Positions 1 to 10,559 of a DNA stretch of 64,000 nucleotides are shown one piece after another. How positions within the stretch are numbered: the first letter of the stretch is position 1; each line of letters starts with the position of its first letter. The stretch is from Lunularia cruciata (Eukaryota; Streptophyta; Marchantiopsida; Lunulariales; Lunulariaceae): contig OX419759.1 in NCBI GenBank assembly GCA_948567375.1, forward strand, positions 2,953,303-3,017,302, written 5' to 3'. The notes under the pieces are model-generated. The model was given only the letters and a program-made list of their open reading frames with translations, did not search any database and was not told the DNA's origin. Both the position numbers and the translations under genes were made by a program.

Positions 1-451
1 TTTTGGTCTTACAAGGGGTTTCAAATATAGCATTTAGGGTACCCTTAAGATTCCATTGTGAGGGGGATAATTTTCATGGATAGTAAAACCTAGATCAAAA
101 TACTCTTTACCGAGAACCCACAACAATAAAAGTTATATGGGGATTTGATATCATGCCCAAAAAATTTATATAGGCGCATTTCCACATAAATATCCATTTA
201 CATTAATTTTATCTCATTACTTGATTTTGAATTTTAATTGTTGGTAATGACATTAATTAAGAGAGGTAAAATTAATACAAATTTGTGAGTCTAACATCAC
301 CACCACACTTCTATGGTTCATTACACGTCCCTTCACATGTTCCTTTGCTTTCAATTCTTAGTTCCCTTGCTCTTTGCTCCTCCAATTTTGACTATGAAAT
401 CCGAGCTCCCTCTACCTTTGCTCTTTGCCTCTTTTTCTCAATAGACCTCAA

Positions 452-726
452 GAGTGCAATTTCAATTGTGGAATCCGAACTCCCTTTATTCTTGGCTCCT
501 CTTCCGAAATACCTTGCAATTCTCTCAATACTTATAATCCCTATAGCTTAATTGAAAGTATTATAGTTCATCCTTGCTCTTTGCTCCTCTTCTCGATACA
601 TCCCGTGAGTGCAAGTGCAATCTCAATAGCGGAATCTGGGCTCCCCTTACTCTTGACTTCTCCTCTTAAATACCTTGCAATTCTCTCCATACCTCAGATT
701 TCTATAGTTTAATTGAAAGCATTATA
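452..726. repeat. Degenerate direct repeat, period about 161 bp
   Basis: The stretch starting GTGCAATTTCAATTGTGGAATC near 454 recurs with substitutions near 615, and both units run through a shared TACCTTGCAATTCTCTC and end in a TTAATTGAAAG block. A third, weaker unit seems to begin around 350. The repeat is old, as the units differ at many positions. Confidence 0.6.
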
Positions 727-1246
727 TTTGGATCCAAGCCATTGCGAAGCCTTGCACAAGTGTCCGTATTATTAATCTTTAGCAAATTGCAAAATCAATC
801 CGGTTGATTTTGAGGGCAAAATGGAGATTGACCATCTAGTTGCTTGAATGGAGCCCGGATGATGAATTATAAACAAATATAGTTGCCATGTCATTGGTGG
901 TTGAAGAGTTCAAGGGTGCTAATATACACCAATAAGAAAAAGGAAGAGAAGTAAGTGGAGAATTGTTAATGAGATGAAGAGTGCACAACATCTCGAGAGT
1001 TTTAGGAAATTTGAGCAAGAGTTTGAGTTCTTGGGAGAGGTAGATAGCATAGATTAGCTAATCATGATGGATGGAAAATTTTGAGAGTTTAGTTCAAGAG
1101 ACACGATGATGTACGGTCCACAGCTAACCATGATGGAAGACAAATTCAAGAGAAATGAGGAAGAAGAAAGGATGTAAGAGAAAGGAAAAGAAAGGATTTA
1201 AGAAAAAGGAAAAGGAGTACATTTTTTTAAGAAGACACTATGGAGC

Positions 1247-1545
1247 ACAAATTTAAAATTGACAAAAATTGGGAGAGGAAAAATAAGGAAGATATGTTCA
1301 AAGTTGATAGAAACTAGAAACACACATTTTAAATGGTGTTGAGGAGAATTGAGGAGAGACACAATAGGGAGGAGAAGTTTGAAATTGAAAGAAACCAGAA
1401 ATATATAGTCCATGTTTCAAAGGAAGAAGAGAGTTGATAAAAGCACAAATTCAAAATTGATAGAAATTGGGGACGGTGAAAATAGGGAGAAGAATTTTGA
1501 AATTGATAGAAACTAGAAACACAAAGTCAATGTTTCAAAGGAAGG
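1247..1545. repeat. Imperfect direct repeat, offset about 198 bp
   Basis: The segment beginning ACAAATTTAAAATTGAC at 1247 returns as ACAAATTCAAAATTGAT at 1445. Both are followed by a TTGATAGAAACTAGAAACAC block (about 1306 and 1505). A further copy of the GAAATTGAAAGAAACCAGAAA block lies near 1380. The region is purine-rich. Confidence 0.55.
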
Positions 1546-2461
1546 AGAGAGGACATCGATCAAAGAGAGGACCAAAGGAGGACAAAAGGCCCTTCATAGC
1601 AAGAAGAGAGTGTAGGTGCGAGTGCAAGAATCTGGAAAGAGAGGAGAGGATCGAGTTTCATGAAGAGGACAAAAGAAAAAGGAAAAAAGATGAGATAGTG
1701 CTCAGTTTCACACAAAAGAGAAGAGAGAGTGCAAGTGCAAGAATCATTTTGCACAAGAAGGAAGAAGGAAAGAAGGAATCAATAGAGTATGAAACTCAAA
1801 ATTGAAGTACATGTGAGGTGAGAAGGCAATTGAGGAGTATAAGAGAGAAGTTGAACTAGAATACATGGAGAGACATCCAAAGGACCTTGGTTGATCAAGT
1901 TTCATACTATCGTTGATTATATGCTAAGCATGAAGTGGTGCTGGTTGGATACATATCAAATCCAAGAAGTTGTAGAGTCTATCCATGAAATCAATTTGGA
2001 TGCATTTTAGGATTGAAAATTGCAATTGGCATTGAACATCCAAAACCACATGTAAGTTTATATAAATTTCTATCAAATCCTAATTGCAAAATGCCTTATT
2101 TAAATTTAGAATTGCAAAATGCACTGGTAAAATTGCACACAAGCCATGCAACTTGTAATAATATGGAGTTTAGCGACAAAGTTACTTAGTGCTAACAAAG
2201 TAACTTTAGACTAAATTAGCCTAAAATATTCCAAAAGTATCCAGCAAGCTTCTTTGGAAGCTTCCCGGCTAGTTTAACTTGCACCCTAAGTAGGTGGCCT
2301 CTAGAAGCTTCCAATTAGCTTAGCTTGCATGCCAAGTTGGCAGCTTCTAAAAGGAAGTTTCTTGAGAAGCTTCTACGTTAAATTGGCTTCCACTCTAAAA
2401 AACGGCTCAAGGAAAATTCTTGAGAAGCTTCTCAAGAGCCTTGGTGTGCTCCTGTAATTAT

Positions 2462-2911
2462 TGTCACGCCATTTGTAATGTAGCATCTAGATTGCTTGGA
2501 CATTGGAGTTCCAATGATAGTAGTTAGAGTTATTTCAGCAGTTTCTCAAAGACTACTCTCCGACGGTCAGATTTGGTGTTCAGGTACTGACTTCACGATG
2601 AGGCCACTGTCACTTGCACTATTCGCACCGTCGAATGTGCCGTTAGTGGAACCGTTAGGGTTTCAAGCCTAGCTCGAGTCCAAGGGGTATACTTTCAAAG
2701 TGCAGCTCTAGAGAGCTTACTTGTACGATTTTGAGACTTCAAGTTCCTAGCTATGGTGAACAGAGGCTGGCAAGCGTCACTTGGATTCTCTATGCTGGAG
2801 TAGGTGTGGCTTGACTGTAATCAGTGCCTAGTTGTTGGCAGATTATAGAGTGATAGATCAAGTACTGATTTGAGTTGAGTTGAGTTGAGAGTGGTAAACA
2901 ATCTGATTACA
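2462..2911 (+). repeat. Family 1 terminal repeat a (5' end of 1b)
   Basis: A 450-bp segment from TGTCACGCC to TGATTACA. It matches the a repeats at 45792-46241 (same element), 15799-16260 and 6377-6827 (copy 1a) and 60293-60799 (copy 1c). It directly abuts the family 3 LTR on the left. On the right it passes straight into the leader, without the 107-bp b segment that follows repeat a at the 3' end. It therefore acts as a 5' LTR that lacks part of its 3' counterpart. Confidence 0.8.
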
Positions 2912-4789
2912 TTAGATAAGTGAAGGCAAGGGAAATCAGGTACATGAACTGAGTATTGGTGGTATCTCTAAGCTTGATGGATCTTTGGTAGCCCAATTCA
3001 AGTTCAGTTTTTCCCTAGTGTGTAGAAACTTGTTCAATTGATGTAGATTTGGCAGTAAGGCAGACGGTGTGCGGAAGCGCTGGCCAATTTTTGAGCAAAG
3101 AAGGAGCAAATTTTGAGCAGTGGTTGTGATTTTGAGCTCAAGAGGTGAAGGCAGGACCAATTTGTGGCAGGTTGGGCTCAAAAAGTAAAATTGAAGGTGG
3201 AGTTGGAAAACTATTCTTGTGAATTTGTGATTTGGAGAAACCTATGTTTTCAATTTGGCTTGAGTGAAGAGTTAGTGGAGAATTTGGTGGTCAGCCAAAT
3301 TTAGGGTTTATGTCAAATTTTACGTCAGATTTTGGCCAGATTTGGAGGAGTTTTGCTAGTTGGCTAGATTTGGAGGACTTTCGCCAAGTTGGAGGACTTT
3401 CGCAAGTTTGAAGGAGTTTTGCCAGATTTTGGAAGAGGTTCGAAGTGGCAAGAAGAAAGGCCTCATTTGGCTTTTAGAGGCTTTGAGGCATAGGGCTGTG
3501 GGCTATGAAGGTTTAGAAGGGCCAGCTTGCTGGCATGAGGCTAGCTAGTTTAGAGTAGATCTTGGTCATTGGTTGGCAAAATCTGCCTATCCTACTAGAT
3601 TGTGTGCAACAGGGTTTGACTCCTAGATCTCTTGTTCCTAGACTGGTGCCCAAGCCAACTGGTCCACCCTCACTTGTTGTCCTAATGACTACGCCATTGT
3701 TATCTATACACTTGTAGCTTTGGCTAGGAAAGGCAGTTTGATCCCATCCTTGGTGATCTTGGTAGCTTAGAACTTAGATACAAACTTCTCTTATGGCAAA
3801 TGCCAAATGGAGGCAGAGTTAATCCCGTGTTGTTTTATGAGATGGAGGGTTTTGTTTAGATTTCTTGTGATTGGACCCTCTCCATTCTCTACTTCTTGTT
3901 TGTGCACCACGTTTGTGTGATGTGCCTTGACTTTTGAACGTTGGCACTCTGGTGTGCTATCGGTAGTGAGGCTGGAGTGATGACCAGTCAGACTACCTTT
4001 GTTTCTCTCCCACAATTTGCTTGAGGACGCACGGGCAGAGTTGGATATTGCACGCGCGGCACGTAACGAAGCTAGGGCAAACTAGCAGGGCTTTATCATA
4101 TCGCATTTCCAGACACCCATATCAAGTAAGCATTCAAGTCAAGAGCCTTTACTACCTAAAAAAGATAAAGCTATTGACGCCGGAGTGACCTTTGGCCTAG
4201 GCGTGACATCTGAGATATCTGTTTCTGCTGCCCCTCCGGGTACTCATGTCTCGAGTCCTTTACAACTATACAATGACCCGCTGTATTTTTTTTAAAGTTC
4301 TTGTTGGCTTCAGATTTTTTATATAAAAAGGATGATAAAAATGAATCGACGGCGGCTCTGCAATAACGATCCAATTTTTGTGAGGCTCGGCAAAGAAGAA
4401 ATTTGATATATACATATAAAATGTAACTTTATCGAATTTTGGAATGCGGCATTAAAAAAAAGAAGATAATAGTAACTACGCCAAGAATCGACGGGCTACC
4501 TTTCATTGAGGTTTGGAGCGATAATCCGAATCTTTTTTGCCGGGATGCCCAATATATCAGCCCATGGATTTAGCAATGAGGCAAGAAGTGATGACCTGCA
4601 GACCATGAGAGTGCATGTTATGATGGCAAGTTATAGGTTTCCCTTTCTCCTAGTGTAGTTATCTTGATTAGAGTTACATTAGTGGGTGGTGCTTTAGTTG
4701 GTATTGGCACTTGGTGGGGTACTTGCGGTTACGACTTGCAATTGCAGTTTGTGGTTCCAATTTGCAATTGCAATTGTGGTTACTTTGTC
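2912..4789 (+). other. Family 1 leader of copy 1b
   Basis: Untranslated leader between repeat a and gag, alignable to 14427-15798 of copy 1a on the other strand, apart from a 550-bp insertion at 4027-4576. It includes blocks of AATTTGG/CCAAATT-like text and, just before gag, a G/T-rich stretch. I could not assign a tRNA primer site. The nearest candidate, TGGTATC near 2963, matches an initiator-Met site in only its first seven bases and lies about 50 bp from repeat a. Confidence 0.5.
4027..4576. other. 550-bp CpG-rich insertion in the 1b leader
   Basis: Copy 1a lacks this segment. In 1b it is bounded by TGAGG on both sides (4022-4026 and 4577-4581). It differs from its surroundings in being rich in undecayed CpG (for example GCACGCGCGGCACG near 4050). 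It has A-runs and a short open frame at its start reading DARAELDIARAARNEARAN. I do not recognise it. Transferred organellar DNA is one possibility, because such DNA enters unmethylated with its CpGs intact, but no organellar gene was identified. Confidence 0.55.
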
Positions 4790-5860
4790 ATGATAGAGTT
4801 TGTTGGAGATTCTAGAGGAGTTAGCCATGCAGGACAAAGTGGGTTTACTCAGAGTGGTGCTCGGTATCAGCCTATATCTTAGGTCCCAATGAGGGAGGAG
4901 ATTGACTTTGAGTTGGAGTTCGACACAGAAGTTGATTCAGTTGAGAGTACACTTGGTGTGTCCACATTGTTGTTGTAGGACATGGACGAGATTTAAGGGG
5001 CCTCCAAAGGCCCTAGGTGTTACCCTGGTACAATGGGTACCATTGAGTTAGATGACTTCATCTAGGAGTTCGATAGTTGGTATGATCTGCAGTAGATGCG
5101 GAACCCGACTTTGTTCATACCTTTCACAACATGGAAGGGATTGTTTCAGCACTTGGAAGGTCTGCTGATGGATGACTATCATGAGTTTAGGAGAGCTCAT
5201 TTGGAGGAGATTGAGTTATGGAGATAGTATTGGTCTCCAAACTATGTCTCTATCACTTTAGGCTCGATGGCCAGGAGTAGATCGGCTGTACCTACGAGTT
5301 CTAGCTCAAGTAGCGTTGGTGAAGCTAGTGGAAGTGCACTAGCTAGAGATAGTGTTACCACGAGTGGAGGTACCACTATAGGAAGTGGTGTGGTACTAGG
5401 GTTTAACCCCATGGTGGAATTCTTCTTGTGTTTGAGGTAAAACTACCAAGGAGTGTGGACTGACAAGCTAAGGAGCTTGTAGGAGTTCCAACAAAAGGTT
5501 GGAGGGAGCCTACGTGAGGCATACACTTGCATGAGGTAGCTGATCGGTTTCACTCAAGGAGTTATTGAGGCCCAAGCAGTCCAGTTTTGGTATGGGATAC
5601 TGGACATGGAGTTGCGACATAGAGTTCATGATGCTACGTTGTTACAAGCTACTTCACCAACTTTGGTAGTGGTCTTTGGTTAGGCTGAGCGTATTGAGCT
5701 CAACATGGTGGAGGAGAGAGTGGTGACATCTAGATTTGGTAGGGAGACCTCCCATGGTTGTGACTTCTTCTAGAGTGTAGTAGAGTGCACCACGCCCAGT
5801 TGGTTTTTGAGGACAAGGTCGACAACCTAGATCCTATGGAGCGAGTGGAGGGCCTACTGT
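4790..5860 (+). pseudogene. Family 1 gag, copy 1b (broken)
   Basis: Gag-like structural protein. The chosen ATG at 4790 opens MIEFVGDSRGVSHAG, matching MEFFGDSRGVN in copy 1a. An acidic stretch (EIDFELEFD), then MDDYHEFRRAHLEEIEL, a Ser-rich linker, and a core of the retrotransposon-gag type follow: LREAYTCMR, FTQGVIEAQAVQFWYGIL, AERIELNMVEERVV. At least eight in-frame stops occur, mostly TAG where copy 1a reads Gln or Trp. The frame is cut at 5865 by element 2a, and the CCHC part resumes at 23655. It is not expected to be translated. Confidence 0.75.
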
Positions 5861-6270
5861 GGTTTGTGAGACGGCCTGTCTCTCACTCAAGATGAATCTC
5901 TGATGGCTATTATGGTAGCACACCATGGACTAAGAAGGCAAGGAACCCAAACTCCATCATACTCCTCCAAGGCTAACACTCCAAGACTCAAGACATTACT
6001 CACTAGAGAACTCAATGAGAGAGATAGTTGCAAATGAAAGGATGATGAGTACCTCCTCACCCCTTGTTTATATACTTGTGAAATAGTTACGCACCAAAGT
6101 TACTAATACTGGAGTAACTCAAGTTACTAGGCTAAAAGTCAAGTAAAGTCAAAAAGTAGAAAGGAATATCCATTCACATGGGCATATTCCACTAGCATGT
6201 GATCTTATCTTGACCCAACCACTAAGTCAAGGATTCCTTCACATGGGCTATCCTTGGACTATAGAAGAAT

Positions 6271-6934
6271 TGTCGTGCGTATATACATTGCTACACAACA
6301 TACATCGCTGTCAACATCATACACTATAGAAACACAACTCACACATAAGTCATACATAGACTCTAAAGTGTCACAATCAATCAGATTTTTTACCACTCTC
6401 AACTCAACTCAACTCAGATCAGTACTTGATCTGTCACTCTATAAACTGCCAACAATTAGGCATTGATTACAGTCAAGCCACATCCACTCAAGCATAGAGA
6501 ATCTAGGTGATGCTCGCCGGCCTCTGTCCACCATAGCCAAGAACTCGAAGGCTCAACATCAAAGAAGTGAGCTCTCTAGAGCTCACTTCAAAACTATACC
6601 CCTTGGACTCAAGCTAGCTCTGAAACCCTAACAGTCCTGTTGACGGCACACTCAACAATGCAAATGGTGCAAAGTGATAGTGGGCCCCACCGTGAAGTCA
6701 ATACCCCAAACACAAAATCCGATTGTCGGAAAGTAGTCTTTGAAATACTGCTGAAATAACTCTAACTACTATCACTAGAACTCCAATGTCCGAGCAATCT
6801 AGATGCAACACTACAAATGGCATGACAACTATTGTGCATATATACATCACTACACAACATACATTGTTGTCAACATCATACACTATAGAAGCACAACTCA
6901 CATATAAGTCATACATAGACTCTAAAGTGCCACA
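6271..6934 (-). repeat. Family 1 3' end of 1a: repeats b-a-b
   Basis: In minus-strand order: b1 6828-6934 (starts TGTGGCACTTTAGAG), a2 6377-6827 (starts TGTCATGCC) and b2 6271-6375 (starts TGTGACAC, ends GCACGACA). b1 and b2 are near-identical copies of a 105-107-bp unit. The 5' end of the same element has repeat a alone. Just upstream of b1 is a purine-rich CTAGGGCGGCAAT that could serve as polypurine tract. Confidence 0.85.
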
Positions 6935-7109
6935 ATTGCCGCCCTAGTTGGCTGTTAGGTCCCTCTAACTCCAGAGAGCCATCTACTCTAAGTATATGGT
7001 ATACCCTATAATGGGCAAATGGGCAAAGATTAGGAGGCCGGGTGCTATGAAGCCCCATCATTAGTTGCCTGTCTGCAATCTATACCATATAAAGAATGAA
7101 CTAGCTATA
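6935..7109 (-). other. Family 1 3' untranslated stretch and purine tract (1a)
   Basis: Follows the PHD-coding region; no open frame. It ends, on the minus strand, with GGAGTTAGAGGGACCTAAC and then CTAGGGCGGCAAT directly before repeat b1. The same text with GGGGGG occurs in copy 1b at 45671-45684, supporting a polypurine-tract role by position. Confidence 0.5.
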
Positions 7110-7340
7110 GGTCAAGTACATCAAGGACATAACCACTATCCCTGAGGAACCACCATGAGGGGAGGAGTCATACATGCCATATGCCATCCTCTCAAACAGC
7201 TATCACACACTAACATAGTAGCAACTCTACCAAAAGAGCCACATAACATGCACCTCAAGCCTGCACGTACAAGTGCCAAGCTTGGGTCCATAATACCATC
7301 AATGTTTGGGAGGTGGCATGGCGCACAATTGTGCACATGA
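7110..7340 (-). pseudogene. PHD finger at the C-terminus of family 1 integrase (1a)
   Basis: The translation carries the C4-H-C3 zinc ligand series of a PHD finger: RCMLCG, then LVCDSCLRGWHMAC, then PPLMVVPQG, then WLCP and a final Cys. PHD fingers are histone-tail readers. Here the domain follows the segment APCHLPNIDG after the integrase core, the place where chromoviruses carry a chromodomain. All eight ligands are encoded in 1a, but TAG codons precede the last WLCP and split the final CPxC, so the finger is broken at its end. Copies 1b and 1c have the same domain. Confidence 0.85.
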
Positions 7341-8700
7341 TCCTTTCAAACAACACCATCACGTCCTTCTAACACAAGGACTCCAGATGGCAAAATCTCA
7401 TGCACTCTCAAGATAGTGCGGCATGTTGAAACGTTAAGTGTCATCAATGTTGTCTGCTATAGATATACATAGTCGCTTGGATGAAATCGACGGATTGAGG
7501 GTCTATAACCTCCTCCTCAAATGGTAACATAGCATAAAGTATCTCTATGCTGAGCAATCGCCAAGTTCTCAAAGGCCATTGGCATCACTCTCCGAAAGAT
7601 CTTTGCCCGTTGAGAACATGCACTCATCCATACATTGGGGTCGTCTAAGTCCAAAACTACAGTAGCATCTCAACAAATGGCTGTAGGTAAATCTGGATCT
7701 CATCCATAGAGTAGAAAGTACGGAGAGAAGGATGCTAAGGAGGCTTGCCGGCTGAATCGATAGCCCATGGCCAACCAAGGTAACTGGAGATCCCAATCTC
7801 CCAAGTGGCCTCTCTGCAAACCATACTTTTGCAATCCTCTCTTCATCATCTGAACCACTCTCTCTGCTAAGCCATCTGCCTCTAGGTGATCTCAGGATGT
7901 AGTATGATGATCAATCAAAGCCTTGTCACACAAGACCTGAAACTCTCCCAAGAACCCTGTACCCTAATCAGTCAAAACCTCAATTGGTGCACCAAAATGA
8001 CTAAGAACTTGATCTAGGAATGAGTAAGCTGTCCCTTCACTAGACTTATCAGGAAGTGCCACCAACTCAATCCACTTGGAGAAGTGCTCCACCATCACCA
8101 AAACATACCGATGATGTCTCATAGTCAGCGGTAAAGGTCCAGCATAGTCCAAACTCCAATGATAACCCAATCCCATGATAGGTAATGGGTGTAACTGTGG
8201 CATAGGAGCATTGAATGATGCTCTAACTTGGTCACAAACCACACATCTTGCAACAAACTATTGTACCTTGGTCTGCATACCGCGCCACCAATAATGACTC
8301 TGGAGTAAGCTATATGTATGCTTTATTCCAAAATGTCCTAGCTCCTCATGAGCATGATGGACCAACTGTGGTCTTTGTGCTAGAAGTGGTACTACTTGCA
8401 CTCTACCATCCTTCCATACATGCAAAAGGTGTCTGCACTCCAATCTAAACCGTCTGGCTTACTGAAGAACACGGTCTCTCTCCTTGGTCCTAACGATGTC
8501 ACCCACAACACCAATGCAAAGATAATCCATCACTAAGACATCATCATGAATGTCTCGTTGAACTGTACCAATACCTTCATTCTTTGGATCTGTGACCTCA
8601 ATAACTCCTCCTGTATGTGCTTAGAGAGATACCACCAAAGCCTCTGAAAATATACACAGAAAGGCCAATGCATGCCAACCTGGCACCATCTCCTCATCTG
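7341..8700 (-). pseudogene. Family 1 integrase, copy 1a (broken)
   Basis: DDE-type integrase that would join element DNA to the chromosome. On the minus strand a His/Cys zinc region is readable (HHAHEELGHFGIKHTY, then RCVVCDQ). The core follows with HWSLDYAGPLP (first Asp), APIEVLTD (second Asp) and DHLEADGLAERVVQ (Glu). A C-terminal segment with ILRVHEILPSGVLVLEG leads into the PHD finger. Stops interrupt at several points, for example directly after VLTD. The 4-bp duplications around family 1 copies agree with integrase-type insertion. Confidence 0.82.
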
Positions 8701-8734
8701 TCTCACCATGCCAACTTGCTCCGGTCTGATCCTA

Positions 8735-9190
8735 CTAGCTGGGACATGGATTTCTACTCAACCCATCTGCATCACGGTTCACCACTCCAGGTCTGAGAAC
8801 AACTATGAAATCATACTCTTGTAAAATCAGAGCCCATTGTGCAAGCTTCCCTGAAAGATTGTCGGACTCCATCAACCACTTCAGTGGTTGATGATCAGTG
8901 ATGAGAGTGAAGGGGTTACCAAATAGGTAACATCGGAAATGTGCTACTGCCCAAACTGTTGCCAAGCACTCTCTCTCATATGAAGTATACTTCACCTCTG
9001 TTGAATTGTTGGAGCGACTAGCATAGGCCACCACAAACTCCTTCCCCTCATCATCATGTTGGGTGAGCACCACTCCAAGCTCCAACATACTCCAATCAGT
9101 ATGAAATTGAAATGGTTGTCCCTTGATCAGTCTCCTCAAAATAGGAGCAGATGTCAACCTCTCCTTGAGCTCTATAAAAGCTCTCTCTTG
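8735..9190 (-). pseudogene. Family 1 RNase H, copy 1a
   Basis: Ribonuclease H domain that degrades the RNA strand during cDNA synthesis. Visible motifs on the minus strand: FQFHTDWSMLELGVVLTQHD (Asp region), ASRSNNSTEVKYTSYERECL, YLFGNPFTLITDHQPLKWL (TDH motif) and GVVNRDADGLSRNP. A 140-residue frame (8735-9157) is open. A stop separates it from the RT part at about 9199. Confidence 0.85.
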
Positions 9191-9199
9191 CTCATCTCC

Positions 9200-10150
9200 T
9201 CAACACCACTCTTGTGTAAGCCTAGTCAGCTTTGTCAAGGCCTTGGCAATGGCACTAAATCCTCTAACATAGCGGCGATAGAAGTTCACCAACCCAAGGA
9301 ATGCTTGCACTCTACTCACATCCGTAGGCCAAGGAATACGTGCAATAGCCTCCACCTTGGTCTGTTGAACACCAAGTCCTCCAGGGTAGATAGTGTGACC
9401 CAAATACTCAACCTACTTGTGGAAGAACCTACACTTCCTAAGATGTAATTTGAGTCCATGAGATCTCAACCTCTCAAACACCTCCAACAATTGTCTCTCA
9501 TGCTCCTCCACATTAGTGTTATAGACCAAAACGTCATCAATATAACACCGAGCAAAATCTAATCTAGCTAGGATCCTATCCATGACCCTCTGGAACTCAG
9601 CAAGAGCGTTCTTCAACCCAAATAGTAAGAACCTCCACTGATATAACACATCCTTGCCGTGAGGATCAATAGCCCAGAATGCTATCTTGGACTTATCCTC
9701 CTCCTTGATCAGCAATTGATGATATCCCGCTCGAAGATCCAAAGTACTAAAGACCTTTGTATGCCCAATCACATCAAAAATCTCCTCCGGTGTAGGCATG
9801 GCATATTGATCAGCCTTGGTCTATCGGTTGATAGGATAGTAATCTCCACACATCCACCTATCTATGTAGTTGCCATGCATATCCTTCTTGGCTGGCATCA
9901 CTGTTGCTAATGCATACTCTCCATGTGAAATCTCCACCAAACCAGCTTCAAAAAGGTCACTACTCCAGCTCTAAATCAATGTCCTCTCCATCTCACTATA
10001 TCAATAAGGACATTGGAAAACTAGCATATCACTAGTCAGCTCAATCCATATACCAAGTCCCTTCAAAGCACCCAAATCCTTCATATTGAAGGCAAAACAA
10101 CTCGTGTGACTCCTCAAGAACCTCCAAACCCTCCGTCTTTCCTCTCCAGT
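9200..10150 (-). pseudogene. Family 1 reverse transcriptase, copy 1a
   Basis: Ty3-type reverse transcriptase. In order on the minus strand: SCFAFNMKDLGAL, MPAKKDMHGNY, MCGDYYPINR, FSTLDLRAGYHQL (first catalytic Asp), WRFLLFGLKNALAEFQRVM, CYIDDVLVYN (YxDD active site) and HLRKCRFFHK, then a thumb/connection region with AFLGLVNFYRRYVRG. Stops occur after PINR and after CRFFHK. The catalytic residues are present. Upstream the frame continues from the methyltransferase through a Gly/His-rich linker. Confidence 0.87.
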
Positions 10151-10559
10151 AAGCTTGGGTCCAAGATCTGGCTCCCAAGTATCCTCTGTAGCTGTAGTAG
10201 GAGTGGAAGACGTATTGATTGGCTGCTACACTGGGCCCTTGGGAGCAATAGTGTCATGCTCCCAACCACTAGAGGTCCTAACCTCTGTGTGAAAAACTCC
10301 CTCCACTCTGGCTACAAGCTCCACATGTCCTCTAGCTGCATCCCAAGTGGACCAAGGGTGTAATCCAAGTAGGCCACGCTCACCTGGATGGACTCCAAGT
10401 AGACCACTCTCCCTAGTAGCTACTGGATGTGTCCCAAGAATACCATGTCCACTCGGTCCATCGCCCCCAACATGTGCCTGAATAGTCTCAATAGGCACAG
10501 GGCTCACAAGTGTCAGAGTGGTGATGCCTATCAAGCGCATCCTACGCTGCACTACCAAG
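10151..10559 (-). other. Family 1 linker between methyltransferase and RT (1a)
   Basis: Open in the frame covering 10226-10612. After the last methyltransferase motif it reads a Gly/His/Pro-rich stretch with repeated LGxHP words (ILGTHPVATRE, LLGVHPGERG, LLGLHPWSTWD). I know no domain with this pattern. The same repeats are encoded in copy 1b at about 37690-37800, so they belong to the ancestral element. Confidence 0.65.

Larger units (their letters stand above)
1..2153. other. Unclassified left flank of the nested block
   Basis: This is DNA outside the family 3 solo LTR 3a. No convincing gene is visible. Between about 1150 and 1800 the plus strand is strongly purine-rich (AAGGAAGAAGG-like) and the open frame there (1467-1805) translates only into charged low-complexity Lys/Arg/Glu sequence. 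Two degenerate direct repeats are listed separately. It may be the remains of an older element, but no LTR, primer site or polymerase motif could be found. Confidence 0.5.

Noticed and set aside
1467-1805. 112-codon open frame in the left flank
   Set aside because: Low-complexity Lys/Arg/Glu sequence in a purine-rich tract; no domain and no matching copy elsewhere.
4790-5860. In-frame stops explained by RNA editing (as in fern or hornwort organelles)
   Set aside because: The sequence is nuclear retrotransposon DNA. The stops differ between copies and come with frameshifts, so decay is the simpler reading.
6271-6375. Repeat b taken as a 105-bp target duplication or as a separate small insertion
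   Set aside because: It recurs in the same place in three copies, and a true 4-bp duplication flanks the whole unit.
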